Part shown: positions 35,136 to 35,707 of the stretch, in pieces
Position numbering within the stretch: position 1 is the stretch's first letter
How the letters are laid out: each line of letters opens with the position of its first letter
Source: Woeseiaceae bacterium
GTDB lineage: Bacteria; Pseudomonadota; Gammaproteobacteria; Steroidobacterales; Woeseiaceae
Direction of reading: 5' to 3'
Length of the DNA: 35,707 nucleotides
Assembly (NCBI GenBank): GCA_030066625.1
Contig: JASJBG010000059.1
Span: 1 to 35,707 of the forward strand
The notes under the pieces: model-generated
Told to the model about the DNA's origin: nothing
Database searches by the model: none
What the model saw: only the letters and a program-made list of their open reading frames with translations
Position numbers and translations under genes: made by a program

Positions 35136-35707
35136 ACTCCTTGCCCTCACGCTCCTCGTCTCACTATCTGCGTGCGGCCAGTCGCAACCCGACATTGACG
35201 AACTCGCGAAGGAATACCTGTTCCTCGAGCTGTCGATGGGCCTGCATGACAAAGCGCATGTGGACGCATATTTTGGTCCCGAAGAACTGCGCACGGAAGC
35301 AGAGAACAGACAGCTGACACTGGATGAGATTGCCAAGGCTTCCGTAGAACTGAGCTCGCGTCTCATGCACGTGCTTACCGACGATGACGAGATGCTCCGC
35401 CAGCGGGTGTTCGGCCTTCGAGGACGGCTGCTCGCGCTCAACGCACGAGTTGCCATCAACAAAGAGGTGTATCTGGATTTTGACGACGAATCCCTGGCGC
35501 TGTTCGGCTCTCGCGCTCCCGATTACGATGCGGCCCACTTCCAGGCAATCCTTGATGAAGTCGATGCCTTGCTGCCGGGTGATGGTCCGCTAGCCGAACG
35601 CGTAGAGGCATTCAACAGTCAGTTCGTGATTCCTCTCGACAAGATGGACAGCGTTTTCGTTGCGGCGATGGACGAGTGCCGCAAACGAACGCTCGAGTAC
35701 ATTGACC
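35125..35707 (+). CDS. Predicted lipoprotein, 3' end beyond the window
   Basis: Open from ATG 35125 to the end of the window (194 codons, no stop). A lipobox LSAC places the lipid-modified Cys at residue 17, after a short hydrophobic signal. The mature part is helical and acidic. The family is not recognised with confidence. The start overlaps the mutS stop by 11 nt, so the two may be translationally coupled. Confidence 0.75.
   Translation, partial: MKTRLLALTLLVSLSACGQSQPDIDELAKEYLFLELSMGLHDKAHVDAYFGPEELRTEAENRQLTLDEIAKASVELSSRLMHVLTDDDEMLRQRVFGLRGRLLALNARVAINKEVYLDFDDESLALFGSRAPDYDAAHFQAILDEVDALLPGDGPLAERVEAFNSQFVIPLDKMDSVFVAAMDECRKRTLEYID

Overview
This high-GC window with dense, translationally coupled operons looks like the chromosome of a sulfur-oxidising gammaproteobacterium. 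The housekeeping block (pncC-thpR-recA-recX-alaS, csrA, tRNA-Ser(GCT), tRNA-Arg(ACG), mutS) is typical of that class. No sox thiosulfate genes (soxXYZAB) and no reverse dsrAB sulfite reductase are present. Instead the window carries a complete sulfur-oxidising heterodisulfide-reductase-like (sHdr) system with its own lipoate-assembly genes. The species cannot be named from the sequence.

Layout. 1-250: tRNA-Arg and a REP-type repeat. 249-3529: a cysteine-synthase-family enzyme, a hotdog thioesterase and a large class V PLP enzyme. 3543-4940: a FadL-type outer-membrane channel. 5030-17820, all on the minus strand and read from high to low coordinates: a histone-deacetylase-family deacylase, two radical SAM proteins (LipS1/LipS2 type), a lipoate-protein ligase of sLpl(AB) type, a glutamine-amidotransferase-like protein without its catalytic residues, DsrE3, sHdrC1-B1-A-H-C2-B2, a cysteine-containing unknown protein, the lipoate-binding protein LbpA and an ArsR-type regulator (sHdrR-like). 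17914-24037 on the plus strand: DsrE2, TusA, a YeiH-type exporter, a sulfite-dehydrogenase-like molybdoenzyme with its cytochrome c, a rhodanese, and a DsrM/DsrK-like membrane electron-transfer pair. 24046-26134: two unknown small genes, csrA with a CsrA-type leader hairpin, tRNA-Ser(GCT), and a block of dispersed repeats. 26135-35707: alaS, recX, recA, thpR, pncC, a glycosyltransferase, mutS, and a lipoprotein that runs off the end.

How the genes probably work together (family knowledge plus inference). Sulfane sulfur is passed by the rhodanese, DsrE2, TusA and DsrE3 to the cytoplasmic sHdr complex. sHdr oxidises it to sulfite using lipoate bound to LbpA. LipS1/LipS2 and the ligase make and attach that lipoate. 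Electrons could reach the quinone pool through the DsrMK-like pair. Sulfite would be oxidised outside the cytoplasm by the molybdoenzyme and cytochrome, and YeiH may export oxyanions. The ArsR-type regulator has cysteines spaced as in persulfide sensors.

The core sHdr-LbpA-LipS system is a known type. The less explained parts are a shared palindrome (ATTAG-N6-CTAAT and close variants) at the three sulfur promoters, the dead amidotransferase, the deacylase that heads the lipoate operon, the unknown Cys protein beside LbpA, a triple 14-bp palindromic repeat, and the position of the whole island between parts of the usually contiguous alaS-csrA-tRNA-Ser-tRNA-Arg locus, with inverted copies of one repeat near both ends.
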